Assembly (NCBI RefSeq): GCF_008932295.1
Contig: NZ_WBWA01000016.1
Location: 1-64,000 of the forward strand
Source: Brucella tritici
GTDB lineage: Bacteria; Pseudomonadota; Alphaproteobacteria; Rhizobiales; Rhizobiaceae
Reading direction: 5' to 3'
Length of the DNA: 64,000 bases
The notes beneath the pieces were generated by a model. It did not search any database, had not been told where the DNA came from, and saw only the letters and a program-made list of their open reading frames with translations. Position 1 is the first letter of the stretch. The number at the start of each line of letters is the position of its first letter. This document shows positions 35,351 to 44,220 of this stretch, piece by piece. Position numbers and translations under genes: made by a program.

Positions 35351-35453
35351 GGAGCATGCCCCCAAAAGTGGAACCGGTTTTGGGATCAAGGCATGCGAAA
35401 AAACAAAGAGATTGAGCATTTCCAGTTTAAACTGAAACATTGGAAATGCTCTA
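35351..35453. repeat. TAGAGC palindromic repeat, copy 3 (diverged)
   Basis: Starts GAGCATGCC, contains AAAAGTGGAACCGGTTTTGGG, and ends with an AAATGCTCTA palindrome arm whose partner AGCATTTCC lies near 35415. It has the same size and architecture as the other copies but lies between genes without contributing a stop codon. Confidence 0.7.
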
Positions 35454-35509
35454 ACGACAAGCTGATTGCGGCACGTTCTCAACAATAGTTAAGGCGCGCG
35501 CCCCGCAAA

Positions 35510-36802
35510 CTACTCTGTCGGCTGCTCTTCCGCTGTCAGCAGCAGCTTGTCGATCCGACGCCCGTCAAGATCGACAATTTCAAACACCCATCCGTGCTTG
35601 ACGAATGTTTCGCCCACATCCGGCAGATGCTTCATTTCCTCAAGCGCCAGCCCGGCAACAGTATTGTATTCCGCATCGTCGTCTATCGGGAACCGCAGAA
35701 ACTCGGAGAACTCGTCAATCGGCATCCAGCCCGAAACGAGATAGGAACCATCCGCACGGCGCACAATTGCCTTTTCCTCGACGTGATCTTCCTCCTGCAT
35801 CGCACCGATAATGGCCTCGATCACGTCGCCTGCAGTAATCACACCTTCAAAATGGCCGTACTCGTCATAGACAAGCACCATATGCGTTGGCGTACCGCGA
35901 ATGGCTTCCACCACGTCAAGTGCGTCGGAAAAATCCGACACAACCGGAACGTCCCGCACGATTTCGCGCAGATTGACGCTGCCCTTCGAAGAGAGCTGAT
36001 TGAAGAAGTCGCGCACCTGCAGGACGCCGATCACCTCGTCGGAATCCTCGCCGCGCACCGGAAGCCGCGACCGGCTTGTATTCTGCAACTGTTCGCGGAT
36101 TTCATCGAAACTATCGTCTATATCGACCATTTCGACATCCATGCGCGGCGTCATCAACCCGCGCGCCGTACGGTCGGCCAGGCGCATCACGCCTGCGATC
36201 ATACGGGATTCCCCCGTTTCGATCACGCCTGCGCTATGCGCTTCGGCAAGCACGGACTTGATCTCTTCGTCGGTCACGCCGTCGCTTGTCTTGCCCGACT
36301 GGCCGAGCAGCTTCAGCACCAGACGGCCCGAGGTATCGAGGAGCCAAACCAAAGGTGCTGCCAGCCTGGACAATAGCGTCATCGTCGGGGCGACGCGGCT
36401 TGCAACCGCTTCCGGCTCACGCAGCGCGATCTGCTTGGGCACGAGTTCGCCAACGATCAGCGACAGATAGGTGATGAGCACCACAACCGAACCGACGCCG
36501 AGCGCATCGGCAAGGGCTGGCGATAAACCTTGTCCCAGAAGCCAACCCGATAGGCGTGCGCCAAGCGTCGCGCCGGAAAATGCGCCAGACAGAATGCCGA
36601 CCAGCGTAATGCCGATCTGAACGGTGGACAGGAAACGGCCGGGATTATCGGCAAGCTCGATGGCCATGCGGGCGCCGCGGCTGCCCTTGTCGGCCATTAC
36701 CCTCAGTCGCGCCGGGCGGGAGGAAACCACTGCGAGTTCCGACATGGCGAGAACACCATTGAGGATCGTCAACAGCACGACCGTAATTATTTCAAAGTAC
36801 AA
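35510..36802 (-). CDS. CNNM/CBS-domain membrane protein (hemolysin C/CorC-like family)
   Basis: A 430-residue protein with an N-terminal DUF21/CNNM membrane domain (about residues 1-190, EIITVVLLTILNGVLAMSELAVVSSR), two CBS domains (~205-335, e.g. MTPRMDVEMVDIDD, HMVLVYDEYGHFEGVITAGDV) and a CorC_HlyC C-terminal domain. The family is linked to magnesium/cobalt efflux; direct haemolysis is not implied. The start is TTG 36802 with GAGGGG 6 nt upstream. Confidence 0.9.
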   Translation of the reverse strand: MYFEIITVVLLTILNGVLAMSELAVVSSRPARLRVMADKGSRGARMAIELADNPGRFLSTVQIGITLVGILSGAFSGATLGARLSGWLLGQGLSPALADALGVGSVVVLITYLSLIVGELVPKQIALREPEAVASRVAPTMTLLSRLAAPLVWLLDTSGRLVLKLLGQSGKTSDGVTDEEIKSVLAEAHSAGVIETGESRMIAGVMRLADRTARGLMTPRMDVEMVDIDDSFDEIREQLQNTSRSRLPVRGEDSDEVIGVLQVRDFFNQLSSKGSVNLREIVRDVPVVSDFSDALDVVEAIRGTPTHMVLVYDEYGHFEGVITAGDVIEAIIGAMQEEDHVEEKAIVRRADGSYLVSGWMPIDEFSEFLRFPIDDDAEYNTVAGLALEEMKHLPDVGETFVKHGWVFEIVDLDGRRIDKLLLTAEEQPTE

Positions 36803-37160
36803 AACTGCCCCTCGGGATCAGATAATCGGAATATAATGATAGAAAGGAACCGCCCCTCTTTCCAGAGGCCGCGACACAAAATACTGCGATACTGTCGGAA
36901 TTGCAGTACTTATGTACTCTCTTCTCGCCAGCAGAAGCTGCCTTTTCTCTTCTTTCCAGTAAATGATTCACGATGCAGGTAAAACCGCAAAACCATCGTC
37001 TGGTCAGGCCAATTAGGTTTAATAACTGAAATTCTGGAGAGTCAGTCCGCCATGTAGCGGGTTTTTTGCTGCTCGCGCAAAATTGGCTTGACCAGAAACC
37101 AGCAGGCTTCTACTTCTTCCATTCATAGGTGACGAAACTTTGCGCGAGGGAGGAAGCGCG
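36803..37160. promoter_or_regulatory. Divergent intergenic region, CNNM gene and sugar ABC operon
   Basis: 358 bp without a credible gene. A small palindrome, AGTAC-TTAT-GTACT, lies near 36905-36918 on the CNNM side. The half nearer the ABC operon should hold its promoter, but I see no convincing operator. Confidence 0.45.
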
Positions 37161-38702
37161 ATGGGAGCATTGCCGTCAGCGACAGCGCGCGCCGATACCG
37201 CGCCTATCTTGCTCAAGCTGGATTCCGTTTCCAAAGAATTTCCGGGCGTCAAAGCCCTGTCGAATGTCAGCTTCGAATTGCGGGCGGGCGAGGTTCATGC
37301 CGTCTGCGGCGAGAATGGTGCGGGCAAGTCTACCCTGATGAAGATCGTCAGTGGCGTCTATCAGCCTGATGGCGGGACGATCCATTATCGCGACCAGACT
37401 GTCCGCTTTGCTTCCACGCTTGAATCGGAAGCGGCGGGCATCGCTATCATCCATCAGGAGCTGAACCTCGTTCCGCATTTGAGCGTTGCCGAAAACATCT
37501 ATCTTGCACGCGAGCCGAAACGCGGTTTCTTCGTCGATCGTCGCAAGCTGAAGCAGGACGCGCAGCACTGCCTCGACCGGCTTGGCGTCAAGATCGACCC
37601 GTCCGCGCAGGTGCTGAACCTGTCGGTCGCACAATGCCAGATGGTTGAAATCGCCAAGGCACTATCGCTCAATGCCTCTGTCCTCATCATGGACGAACCG
37701 ACCTCCTCGCTGACCGAGCAGGAAGCGCAGCTTCTGTTCAAGGTCATCCGCGAACTGAAGGCGCAAGGCACAGGCATCGTCTATATTTCGCACCGTCTCG
37801 ATGAAATGGCGGAGATTGTGGACCGCGTCACCATCCTGCGCGATGGACGCTATGTCTGGACCAAGGACTTTGACGCTGTGACCGTCGATGAAATCGTGGC
37901 CGGGATGGTCGGGCGCTCGCTTGATGAAAAATTTCCGGAACCGACAAGAAAACCAACGGAGGAAGTCATTTTCTCCGTCGCCGGACTGACGCGGAACGGC
38001 GTCTTCGAGAATATCGGCTTTGAACTCAAACGCGGAGAAATCCTCGGCTTTGCCGGACTGATGGGTGCGGGGCGCACGGAAGTGGCGCGCGCTATTTTCG
38101 GCGCCGATCCGCACGATGCCGGAACCATCGTGCTCGAAGGCGGAACGCTTTCCATCTCCAGCCCCCGCGACGCCATCGAGGCAGGCATCGCCTATCTGTC
38201 GGAAGACCGCAAGGCGCAGGGACTGGCGGTCAAGATGCCGGTCGATGCCAATCTCACACTCGCCAATATGGAAGCGGTCAGCAGTGCCTATGGCGTGATC
38301 GATTTCGAGCGGCAACGGCAGGCCAGCCAGCGTTATGTCGATCTTCTCAATATCAAGACGCCTGGGCTGGCCCAGCCTGTTCGTCTGCTTTCGGGCGGCA
38401 ACCAGCAGAAGATCATTATCGGCAAATGGCTGTTCCGCGAGCCGCGCATCATGTTCTTCGACGAGCCGACGCGGGGCATCGATGTCGGTGCAAAATTTGC
38501 GATCTACCAGATCATGGACGAACTCGCCGCGAGGGGCATCGGCATTGTGCTGATCAGTTCGGAACTGCCGGAAATTCTGGGGCTTTCGGACCGCGTGGCA
38601 GTCTTTCACGAGGGACGCATTACCGCCGTCCTGAACACGGCTGCGACATCGCAGGAAGAAATCATGACCTATGCCTCCGGTCGGGGCCGGCAGGACAAAT
38701 GA
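37161..38702 (+). CDS. Sugar ABC transporter, RbsA-type dual ATPase
   Basis: A 513-residue ATPase with two nucleotide-binding domains. The first has GENGAGKST and LSVAQCQMVEIAKAL with Walker B VLIMDEPTSSL. The second has a degenerate P-loop (GFAGLMGAGRTEVARAI) and signature LSGGNQQKIIIGKW, as is normal for RbsA/XylG/MglA. It powers uptake by the permease and binding protein that follow. ATG 37161 has GAGGGAGGA upstream. Confidence 0.94.
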   Translation: MGALPSATARADTAPILLKLDSVSKEFPGVKALSNVSFELRAGEVHAVCGENGAGKSTLMKIVSGVYQPDGGTIHYRDQTVRFASTLESEAAGIAIIHQELNLVPHLSVAENIYLAREPKRGFFVDRRKLKQDAQHCLDRLGVKIDPSAQVLNLSVAQCQMVEIAKALSLNASVLIMDEPTSSLTEQEAQLLFKVIRELKAQGTGIVYISHRLDEMAEIVDRVTILRDGRYVWTKDFDAVTVDEIVAGMVGRSLDEKFPEPTRKPTEEVIFSVAGLTRNGVFENIGFELKRGEILGFAGLMGAGRTEVARAIFGADPHDAGTIVLEGGTLSISSPRDAIEAGIAYLSEDRKAQGLAVKMPVDANLTLANMEAVSSAYGVIDFERQRQASQRYVDLLNIKTPGLAQPVRLLSGGNQQKIIIGKWLFREPRIMFFDEPTRGIDVGAKFAIYQIMDELAARGIGIVLISSELPEILGLSDRVAVFHEGRITAVLNTAATSQEEIMTYASGRGRQDK

Positions 38703-38712
38703 GGACGCAGTA

Positions 38713-39750
38713 ATGGCCGAAATCACTACGGACAAGCCCCAGCAGACGGCAAAATCCAAGGGGCTCAGCGACCGTCAGAAGGATATCATCCAGAAATTTG
38801 CGGCTGTCGGCAGCCTTATCATTCTGGCGGCGATCTTTTCCGTCACCAGCAGCGCCTTCATGACCGTCAACAATGCGATGACCATCGCCTTGCAGGTGAC
38901 GTCAATCGCGTTTCTCGGCATCGGCGCAACCTATGTCATCATAACCGGCGGCATCGATCTTTCGGTCGGCTCGGTTCTGGCGCTTGCCGGTGTTGTGGCC
39001 GCACTTGCGGTCAAGGACCTTTCGATGCCCATCCCGCTCGCCATGCTGCTCGGCATATTGACGGGATCGCTCTGCGGCCTCATCAACGGCGTCGTCATCA
39101 CAAAGCTCAAGCTGCCGCCCTTCATTGCCACGCTCGGCATGATGCTGATTGCACGCGGTGTCGCTCTTCAGATCACCGGTGCGCGCGCCGTCTCCGGCCT
39201 TGGCGAATCCTTCGGCGTGCTGGGCAACGGCTCGCTGTTTCGCATCGAGAGCATTGACGAACAGGGCTTTCCGGTCGTCACCTTCCCCGGCATCCCCTAC
39301 CCGGTGGTGCTGATGATTGTGATCGCGATTGCGGCAGCACTCGTGTTGAACCGCACCGTGCTTGGCCGCCACATCTATGCCATCGGATCGAATGCCGAGG
39401 CTGCGCGGCTTTCGGGCGTCAACGTCGCCCGCGTAACGGCCTTCACCTATGTCGTATCGGGAACACTGGCTGGTCTGACGGGCTGCGTTCTCATGTCCCG
39501 CCTCGTGACTGCACAGCCCAATGAAGGCGTTGCCTATGAGCTCGACGCCATTGCGAGCGCGGTCATCGGCGGCACATCGCTCATCGGCGGCGTGGGTACG
39601 ATTTCGGGCACGTTCATCGGTTCGTTCGTCATCGGAATCCTGCGGAACGGCCTCAACATGAACGGCATTTCCGCTTTCACACAGCAGATCATCATCGGCC
39701 TCGTCATTCTGGTCACCGTATGGATCGACCAGATGCGCAACCGTCGATGA
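38713..39750 (+). CDS. Sugar ABC transporter, RbsC-type permease
   Basis: A 345-residue permease with about ten hydrophobic segments and the family segment ATYVIITGGIDLSVGSVLAL, with GRHIYAIGSNAEAARLSGVNV in the coupling region and a later GTSLIGGVGTISGT. It forms the membrane channel of a ribose-type importer. ATG 38713 lies 10 bp after the ATPase stop, with TGAGGACG as binding site. Confidence 0.94.
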   Translation: MAEITTDKPQQTAKSKGLSDRQKDIIQKFAAVGSLIILAAIFSVTSSAFMTVNNAMTIALQVTSIAFLGIGATYVIITGGIDLSVGSVLALAGVVAALAVKDLSMPIPLAMLLGILTGSLCGLINGVVITKLKLPPFIATLGMMLIARGVALQITGARAVSGLGESFGVLGNGSLFRIESIDEQGFPVVTFPGIPYPVVLMIVIAIAAALVLNRTVLGRHIYAIGSNAEAARLSGVNVARVTAFTYVVSGTLAGLTGCVLMSRLVTAQPNEGVAYELDAIASAVIGGTSLIGGVGTISGTFIGSFVIGILRNGLNMNGISAFTQQIIIGLVILVTVWIDQMRNRR

Positions 39751-39820
39751 GAGGGGAGACGGAATGCGTCTGGCATTCCGGAAAAGGGTAGAGCCAAGAG
39801 CTCGATAACAGGAGGAAAAC

Positions 39821-40762
39821 ATGCGTAAACTGGTTTCTGCATTGATGGCTTCGGCCTTTGTACTTGCGGGAGCGGCAAGCGCTTCGGCGGGCGAAATCGC
39901 CGTTATCGTCAAGACCGTGAATTCGACTTTCTGGCAGAACGTTCAGAAGGGTGCCGAAGCTGCGATCAAGGATTCCAAGGATCACACCATGACCTTCCAG
40001 GGTCCGGCGGCTGAATCGGCCATCGCCGATCAGGTGAACATGGTGGAAAATGCCGTGAACCGCAAAGTGGATGCAATCCTTCTTGCCCCGTCCGATCCGG
40101 ATGCGCTGACGCCTGCCGTGAAGAAGGCGTGGGAAGCCCGAATTCCGGTCGTCATCATCGACTCGCAGCTCGCCGATGGCGCCGACAAATACTACCAGTC
40201 ATTCCTCGCCACCGATAACCGCAAGGCCGGTGAAGCCGCAGCCAAGGCCCTGATCGACAAGGCAGGCACGACCGGCAAGATCGCCGTCATGTCCTATGTT
40301 GCGGGCGCTGGCTCGGAAATCGGTCGCGTCGGCGGCTTCGTGGACTACATCAAGGCCAATTCCAAGCTGGAAGTCGTCGGCCCTTACTACTCGCAATCGC
40401 AGATGGCGACGGCGCTTAACCAGACCACCGACGTTCTGGCGGCCAATGGCGACCTCGTCGGCATCTTCGGTGCCAATGAACCGACAGCCATCGGCATGGG
40501 TCGCGCGATCAAGCAGGCAGGCAAGTCCGGCAAGCTGACTGCCATCGGCTTCGACGGCAATCAGGACCTGCAGGAATTCGTCAAGGATGGTACGCTCAAC
40601 GCCATCGTCGTTCAGGGTTCCTACCAGATGGGCGAAAAGGGCATCGAAACCCTGTTGAAGGTGCTGAACAAGGAAAAGGTCGAGAAGGTCGTCGATACGG
40701 GCGCTGTCGTCGTCACCAAGGACAATATCGACCAGCCGGAAGCCAAGAACGTGCTTTACTAG
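39821..40762 (+). CDS. Sugar ABC transporter, periplasmic binding protein (RbsB-like)
   Basis: A 313-residue type I periplasmic binding protein with signal peptide (VSALMASAFVLAGAASASA). The mature part begins EIAVIVKTVNSTFWQNVQKG, with QVNMVENAVNRKVDAILLAPSD and later AIGFDGNQDLQEFVKDG, as in ribose/galactose-type binders. AGGAGGAAAAC precedes the ATG. The stop codon TAG (40760-40762) is the first three bases of a palindromic repeat. No sugar kinase or isomerase gene is adjacent, so the sugar is unclear. Confidence 0.93.
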   Translation: MRKLVSALMASAFVLAGAASASAGEIAVIVKTVNSTFWQNVQKGAEAAIKDSKDHTMTFQGPAAESAIADQVNMVENAVNRKVDAILLAPSDPDALTPAVKKAWEARIPVVIIDSQLADGADKYYQSFLATDNRKAGEAAAKALIDKAGTTGKIAVMSYVAGAGSEIGRVGGFVDYIKANSKLEVVGPYYSQSQMATALNQTTDVLAANGDLVGIFGANEPTAIGMGRAIKQAGKSGKLTAIGFDGNQDLQEFVKDGTLNAIVVQGSYQMGEKGIETLLKVLNKEKVEKVVDTGAVVVTKDNIDQPEAKNVLY

Positions 40763-40858
40763 AGCGCATCCCGAAAAGTGCGAAACGGCTTTCGGAAAAG
40801 ATGCGCATAAAAACAAATGATTAGAGCGCCAATCTGATCCAATCAGATCTGCGCTCTA
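40760..40858. repeat. TAGAGC palindromic repeat, copy 4
   Basis: A 99-bp element from TAGAGCGCATC to GCGCTCTA, in the opposite orientation to copies 1 and 5. It includes AAAGTGCGAAACGGCTTTC and a terminal hairpin TAGAGCGC...GCGCTCTA. Its first TAG is the stop codon of the upstream binding-protein gene. Confidence 0.85.
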
Positions 40859-40884
40859 AAACACGGCAACGAAGCTGCATGAAG

Positions 40885-40913
40885 AAGGGAGGCTTACGCC
40901 TCCCTTTTGTTTT
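40885..40913. terminator. Bidirectional terminator after the sugar ABC operon
   Basis: AAGGGAGGC (40885-40893) pairs with GCCTCCCTT (40898-40906) around TTAC, followed by TTTTGTTTT. It lies between the sugar ABC operon and the convergent MsbA-like gene and can also act on the minus strand. Confidence 0.9.
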
Positions 40914-40923
40914 CGCAACCCGG

Positions 40924-42678
40924 CTATTCCGCCGCTGAATAATGCCCCTGATCCAGCCCGGCCTGCGCAATATGCAGGCGCCTGTAGCGTCCGTCCTTCA
41001 TAGCCAGAAGCTCGGCATGACTTCCCTGTTCGGCAATCCGCCCGCCTTCCACCACCAGAATGCGGTCGGCATTGACGATAGTTGCAAGGCGATGTGCGAT
41101 CACCAGCGTCGTGCGCCCCCGCGAAAGCTCGGCGAGCGATTGCTGGATGGCACGTTCGGTTTCCGTATCGAGTGCGGAAGTCGCCTCATCGAGGATGAGG
41201 ATCGGCGGGTTCTTCAGGAATATGCGCGCAATGGCCATACGCTGTTTCTGCCCGCCGGAAAGCTTGACGCCACGCTCGCCGATAACCGTGTCATAACCTT
41301 CCGGCAGATTGGCGATCACGCCATCAAGTCGCGCGCGGCGCGCAGCCTCGACGATTTCCGCGTCGGTCGCATCGAGACGGCCATAGGCGATGTTTTCGCG
41401 GATCGTTCCGGCGAACAGGAATACATCCTGACTGACAATACCGATATTCGACCGCAGGGACTTCAGGGTCATATCGCGAATGTCGATGCCGTCGGCAAGG
41501 ATTGCGCCCTTCGTCACATCATAGAAGCGCGGCAGCAGCGAGCAGATCGTCGTCTTGCCTGCACCGGAAGGACCAACGAAGGCAATCGTTTCGCCAGCAC
41601 GAATGGAAATATCGAGACCGTCGACAATGGGGCGCTCGGTGCTATAGCCGAAACTGACATCGCGATATTCGATATCACCGCTCAAACGTGCAACGGACTG
41701 CGCACCGGGGCGGTCTGCAATATCCGGGCGCGTGTCGAGAAACTCCGTGTAGCGCTGAAAACCGGCAATGCCCTTCGGATAGGTCTCGATGACCGAATTG
41801 ATCTTTTCAATCGGGCGGAAGAACACATTCACCAGCAGCAGGAAGCCGACAAATCCGCCAGCCGTCAGTTCGCCGCGCACCACGAACCAGGCGCCTGCCA
41901 GCATCACAACGACCTGCACAAAGCGCATCGACAGATAGGACAGCGACATTGATGCCGCCATGATCTTGTAGGCGGCGAGCTTGGTGGTGAGATATTTGTT
42001 GTTGCTCTCCGCGAAAAGCTGGCGTTCATGATCTTCGTTCGTAAAGGCCTGAACGACACGGATGCCGCCGACATTCTCCTCGATACGGGCGTTGAAATCG
42101 CCGACGCGCCGGTAAAGAGCGTGCCATGTGTTCGTCATGCGCCCGCCATAACAGGCGGTGACATAGGCCGACAGCGGGACGATGACGGCAGTAATCAGCG
42201 CCAGCGGCGGATGCACCCACAGCATCAGGATAAAGGCGCCGATCAGGGTCATGATCGCGATGAAGACATCCTCCGGTCCGTGATGCGCCACTTCGCCGAT
42301 CTCTTCCAAATCCTTGGTCAGTCGCGCCACAAGATGGCCGGTCTTCTGATTGTCGAAGAAACCGAAGGAGAGTTTCTGCAGATGATCGAAGGCCTTGCGG
42401 CGCATCTCCGTCTCGATCTTGATGCCGAGCATGTGCCCCCAATAGGTCACGATGACCTGCAGGAAGGCATTGACGACGTAAATGGCCAGCAGGCCGACCG
42501 CGGCAACGGCGATCACGCCGAGTTGGCCGGTCGGCAACAGCTTGTCGATGAAAAGCGTAACGGCGACCGGAAAGGCAAGCTCAAGCAGGCCGGAGGCCAC
42601 CGCGCTGGTAAAATCCAGCGCGAACAGCCCACGATGCGGACGATAATATCCGGCAAAGCGTTTCAGCAATCCAGCCAT
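40924..42678 (-). CDS. MsbA-like ABC exporter (fused membrane and ATPase domains)
   Basis: A 584-residue half-transporter. The membrane domain has six helices (residues ~15-310). The ATPase domain has Walker A GPSGAGKTT, signature LSGGQKQRMAIAR, Walker B ILILDEATSALD and the His switch VIAHRL. Homologues flip or export lipids, glycans or drugs. GAGGGAG lies 8 nt before ATG 42678. It is monocistronic; the substrate is not deducible. Confidence 0.92.
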   Translation of the reverse strand: MAGLLKRFAGYYRPHRGLFALDFTSAVASGLLELAFPVAVTLFIDKLLPTGQLGVIAVAAVGLLAIYVVNAFLQVIVTYWGHMLGIKIETEMRRKAFDHLQKLSFGFFDNQKTGHLVARLTKDLEEIGEVAHHGPEDVFIAIMTLIGAFILMLWVHPPLALITAVIVPLSAYVTACYGGRMTNTWHALYRRVGDFNARIEENVGGIRVVQAFTNEDHERQLFAESNNKYLTTKLAAYKIMAASMSLSYLSMRFVQVVVMLAGAWFVVRGELTAGGFVGFLLLVNVFFRPIEKINSVIETYPKGIAGFQRYTEFLDTRPDIADRPGAQSVARLSGDIEYRDVSFGYSTERPIVDGLDISIRAGETIAFVGPSGAGKTTICSLLPRFYDVTKGAILADGIDIRDMTLKSLRSNIGIVSQDVFLFAGTIRENIAYGRLDATDAEIVEAARRARLDGVIANLPEGYDTVIGERGVKLSGGQKQRMAIARIFLKNPPILILDEATSALDTETERAIQQSLAELSRGRTTLVIAHRLATIVNADRILVVEGGRIAEQGSHAELLAMKDGRYRRLHIAQAGLDQGHYSAAE

Positions 42679-42817
42679 GGCGCGGCTCCCTCAAGATCGT
42701 TCAAAGGGTGCCTAACTCATTCATCTCCCTAATAAAAGGGTAATTTGACCAAAGAATTCAAGATTTGAATGCTTCTGCTGCCTTTTGTCTGGGATTTCGC
42801 TATCCGGAATGATTTTC

Positions 42818-43255
42818 CTATGACGACCGCGTCATAATACGATCGTGGAAAATCATTCCCAAAACCATCATCGCAACGAACAACCAGACTTGCGGCAGCC
42901 CCATGGAAAGTGCGGACACGACAGGGCCGGGACAAAAGCCAGCCAGCCCCCAGCCCGCGCCGAAAATGGCAGAGCCGACAATCAGCCGCCGGTCGATTTC
43001 GGTCTTTTCCGGCAGATGGAAAGACTGGTCCAGCACCGGCCGCGCCATACGCCGCTGCAGCATCACGCCGGGGATAGCCACCAGAAGAGCGCCGCCGAGC
43101 ACGAAGGCAAGGCTCGGGTCCCAGTGACCGCTGGTAACATTCAGGAAGCCCGTCACACGCGACGGATCGATCATGCCCGACAGAGACAGACCGAAACCGA
43201 AGATCGCGCCCGCAAGCAGCGTCATGGCCAGACGCGCATATGCCGACTGTTTCAT
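42818..43255 (-). CDS. YeeE/YedE family sulfur-transport protein
   Basis: A 145-residue membrane protein with about four helices and the conserved cysteine motif GLAGFCPGPV, resembling the half-size YeeE/YedE units (DUF6691-like, PmpB type). YeeE-type channels import thiosulfate or handle sulfur species. It overlaps the preceding gene by ATGA, so all three genes of this BigR operon are translationally coupled. Confidence 0.87.
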   Translation of the reverse strand: MKQSAYARLAMTLLAGAIFGFGLSLSGMIDPSRVTGFLNVTSGHWDPSLAFVLGGALLVAIPGVMLQRRMARPVLDQSFHLPEKTEIDRRLIVGSAIFGAGWGLAGFCPGPVVSALSMGLPQVWLFVAMMVLGMIFHDRIMTRSS

Positions 43256-43662
43256 AGGAGTGCTCCCGAAATGCTGGCAACCACGATGCCGGTTATGAGA
43301 AAGGTGAGCGTCGCAGCTATCGACCGCCTGGAAAACCGCGCCATGCCGAGAATGCCGTGACCGGATGTGCAGCCCGATCCCATCCGGGTTCCGATACCCA
43401 CCAGAAGTCCAGCCACGACGATGACAGGCCAGGACATGGCCATTGTGACCGGGGGAAAGGAACCATAGATTGCAGCATAGATGATCGGCCCCAGAACGAG
43501 GCCGACAACAAAGACCGCATTGGCTGGAATCTGTTTGCCACCCAGAAGCCTTCCGACAATGCCGCTGATCCCGGCTATGCGCCCGTTGAACACGAGAAGC
43601 AGGACTGCGGAAAGGCCGAGCAGCATGCCGCCCGCCAGCGATTGCAGATAGGTTTCAATCAT
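43252..43662 (-). CDS. YeeE/YedE family sulfur-transport protein (PmpA-like)
   Basis: A 136-residue membrane protein with about four helices and the conserved cysteine motif GSGCTSGHGILGMARFSRRS. It complements the next gene: together the two half-size proteins equal one full-length YeeE channel. It overlaps the ArsR/BigR gene upstream (ATGA 43659-43662). Confidence 0.88.
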   Translation of the reverse strand: MIETYLQSLAGGMLLGLSAVLLLVFNGRIAGISGIVGRLLGGKQIPANAVFVVGLVLGPIIYAAIYGSFPPVTMAMSWPVIVVAGLLVGIGTRMGSGCTSGHGILGMARFSRRSIAATLTFLITGIVVASISGALL

Positions 43663-44009
43663 GACCGGGCCTCCGGTGTGCAGAAAATGCCGTAGAGCGC
43701 CTCGATGAGTTGTGCGGCCTTGGCTTCCGTCAGCCGGTAGAAAATCTGCTTCGCATCACGGCGGGTTTCGACGATGCCCGCTTCTCGCAGCACGCCCAGT
43801 TGCTGCGACAGCGTCGGCTGGTGAATGCCAAGCGCTTCCTCCAGCTCTCCAACCGAATATTCCCGTTCTGCAAGCGTACAGGCCAGCATAAGCCGCGCCG
43901 GGTGCGACAGCGTCTTGAGGAGTTCGGCAACCTCGGTTGCCCGCCCCTCCATTTCCGTGCGCGTTATCTTGTTTTCATGAGCAGGCACGCCGCCCGAAGT
44001 CGCATCCAT
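43659..44009 (-). CDS. bigR: BigR-type ArsR-family sulfide/redox repressor
   Basis: A 116-residue winged-helix repressor. Two cysteines, C44 (LMLACTLAERE) and C110 (YGIFCTPE), are spaced 66 apart, exactly as Cys42 and Cys108 of Xylella BigR, which form a disulfide or polysulfide bridge when sulfide rises. The helix-turn-helix is HQPTLSQQLGVLREAGIV. It should repress its own operon with the two YeeE/YedE genes. GAGGTG precedes ATG 44009. The operator candidate lies 17 bp upstream. Confidence 0.9.
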   Translation of the reverse strand: MDATSGGVPAHENKITRTEMEGRATEVAELLKTLSHPARLMLACTLAEREYSVGELEEALGIHQPTLSQQLGVLREAGIVETRRDAKQIFYRLTEAKAAQLIEALYGIFCTPEARS

Positions 44010-44025
44010 CTTGGCACCTCATCAT

Positions 44026-44054
44026 CAATATACAATTAAATATAACGTATATTG
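44026..44054. promoter_or_regulatory. Candidate BigR operator
   Basis: CAATATAC (44026-44033) and GTATATTG (44047-44054) form an 8-bp perfect inverted repeat with an AT-rich 13-bp centre, immediately upstream of the bigR start. BigR and SqrR sites are AT-rich palindromes of this kind covering the promoter. Confidence 0.75.
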
Positions 44055-44075
44055 ATTTTTACAAGAGGGACCAGA

Positions 44076-44111
44076 TCAAAAAAGCCGCCGTTCAAAACTA
44101 AACGGCGGCTT
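44076..44111 (-). terminator. Terminator downstream of the MhqD-like gene
   Basis: AAGCCGCCGTT (44082-44092) pairs with AACGGCGGCTT (44101-44111) with an 8-nt loop. On the minus strand it is followed by a T tract. It would end the MhqO-MhqD-like transcript after the repeat. Confidence 0.85.
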
Positions 44112-44117
44112 TGAGCT

Positions 44118-44220
44118 TAGAGCGCGTTTCGATCTGATTGAATCAGACCGGCGCTCTAACTGTTTGTTTTAGCGCGCATCATACCCGAAACCCGTTTCAC
44201 ACTTTTCGAGATGCGCTCTA
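44118..44220. repeat. TAGAGC palindromic repeat, copy 5
   Basis: A 103-bp element: TAGAGCGC...GCGCTCTA hairpin (44118-44159), then CCCGTTTCACACTTTTCGAG and a terminal GCGCTCTA. Read on the minus strand, the outermost TAG (44220-44218) is the stop codon of the hydrolase gene. Confidence 0.87.

Noticed and set aside
35510-36802. Reading the CNNM/CBS protein as a true haemolysin
   Set aside because: The label comes from old family naming; the domain order (DUF21, CBS pair, CorC_HlyC) indicates an ion-transport-related membrane protein.
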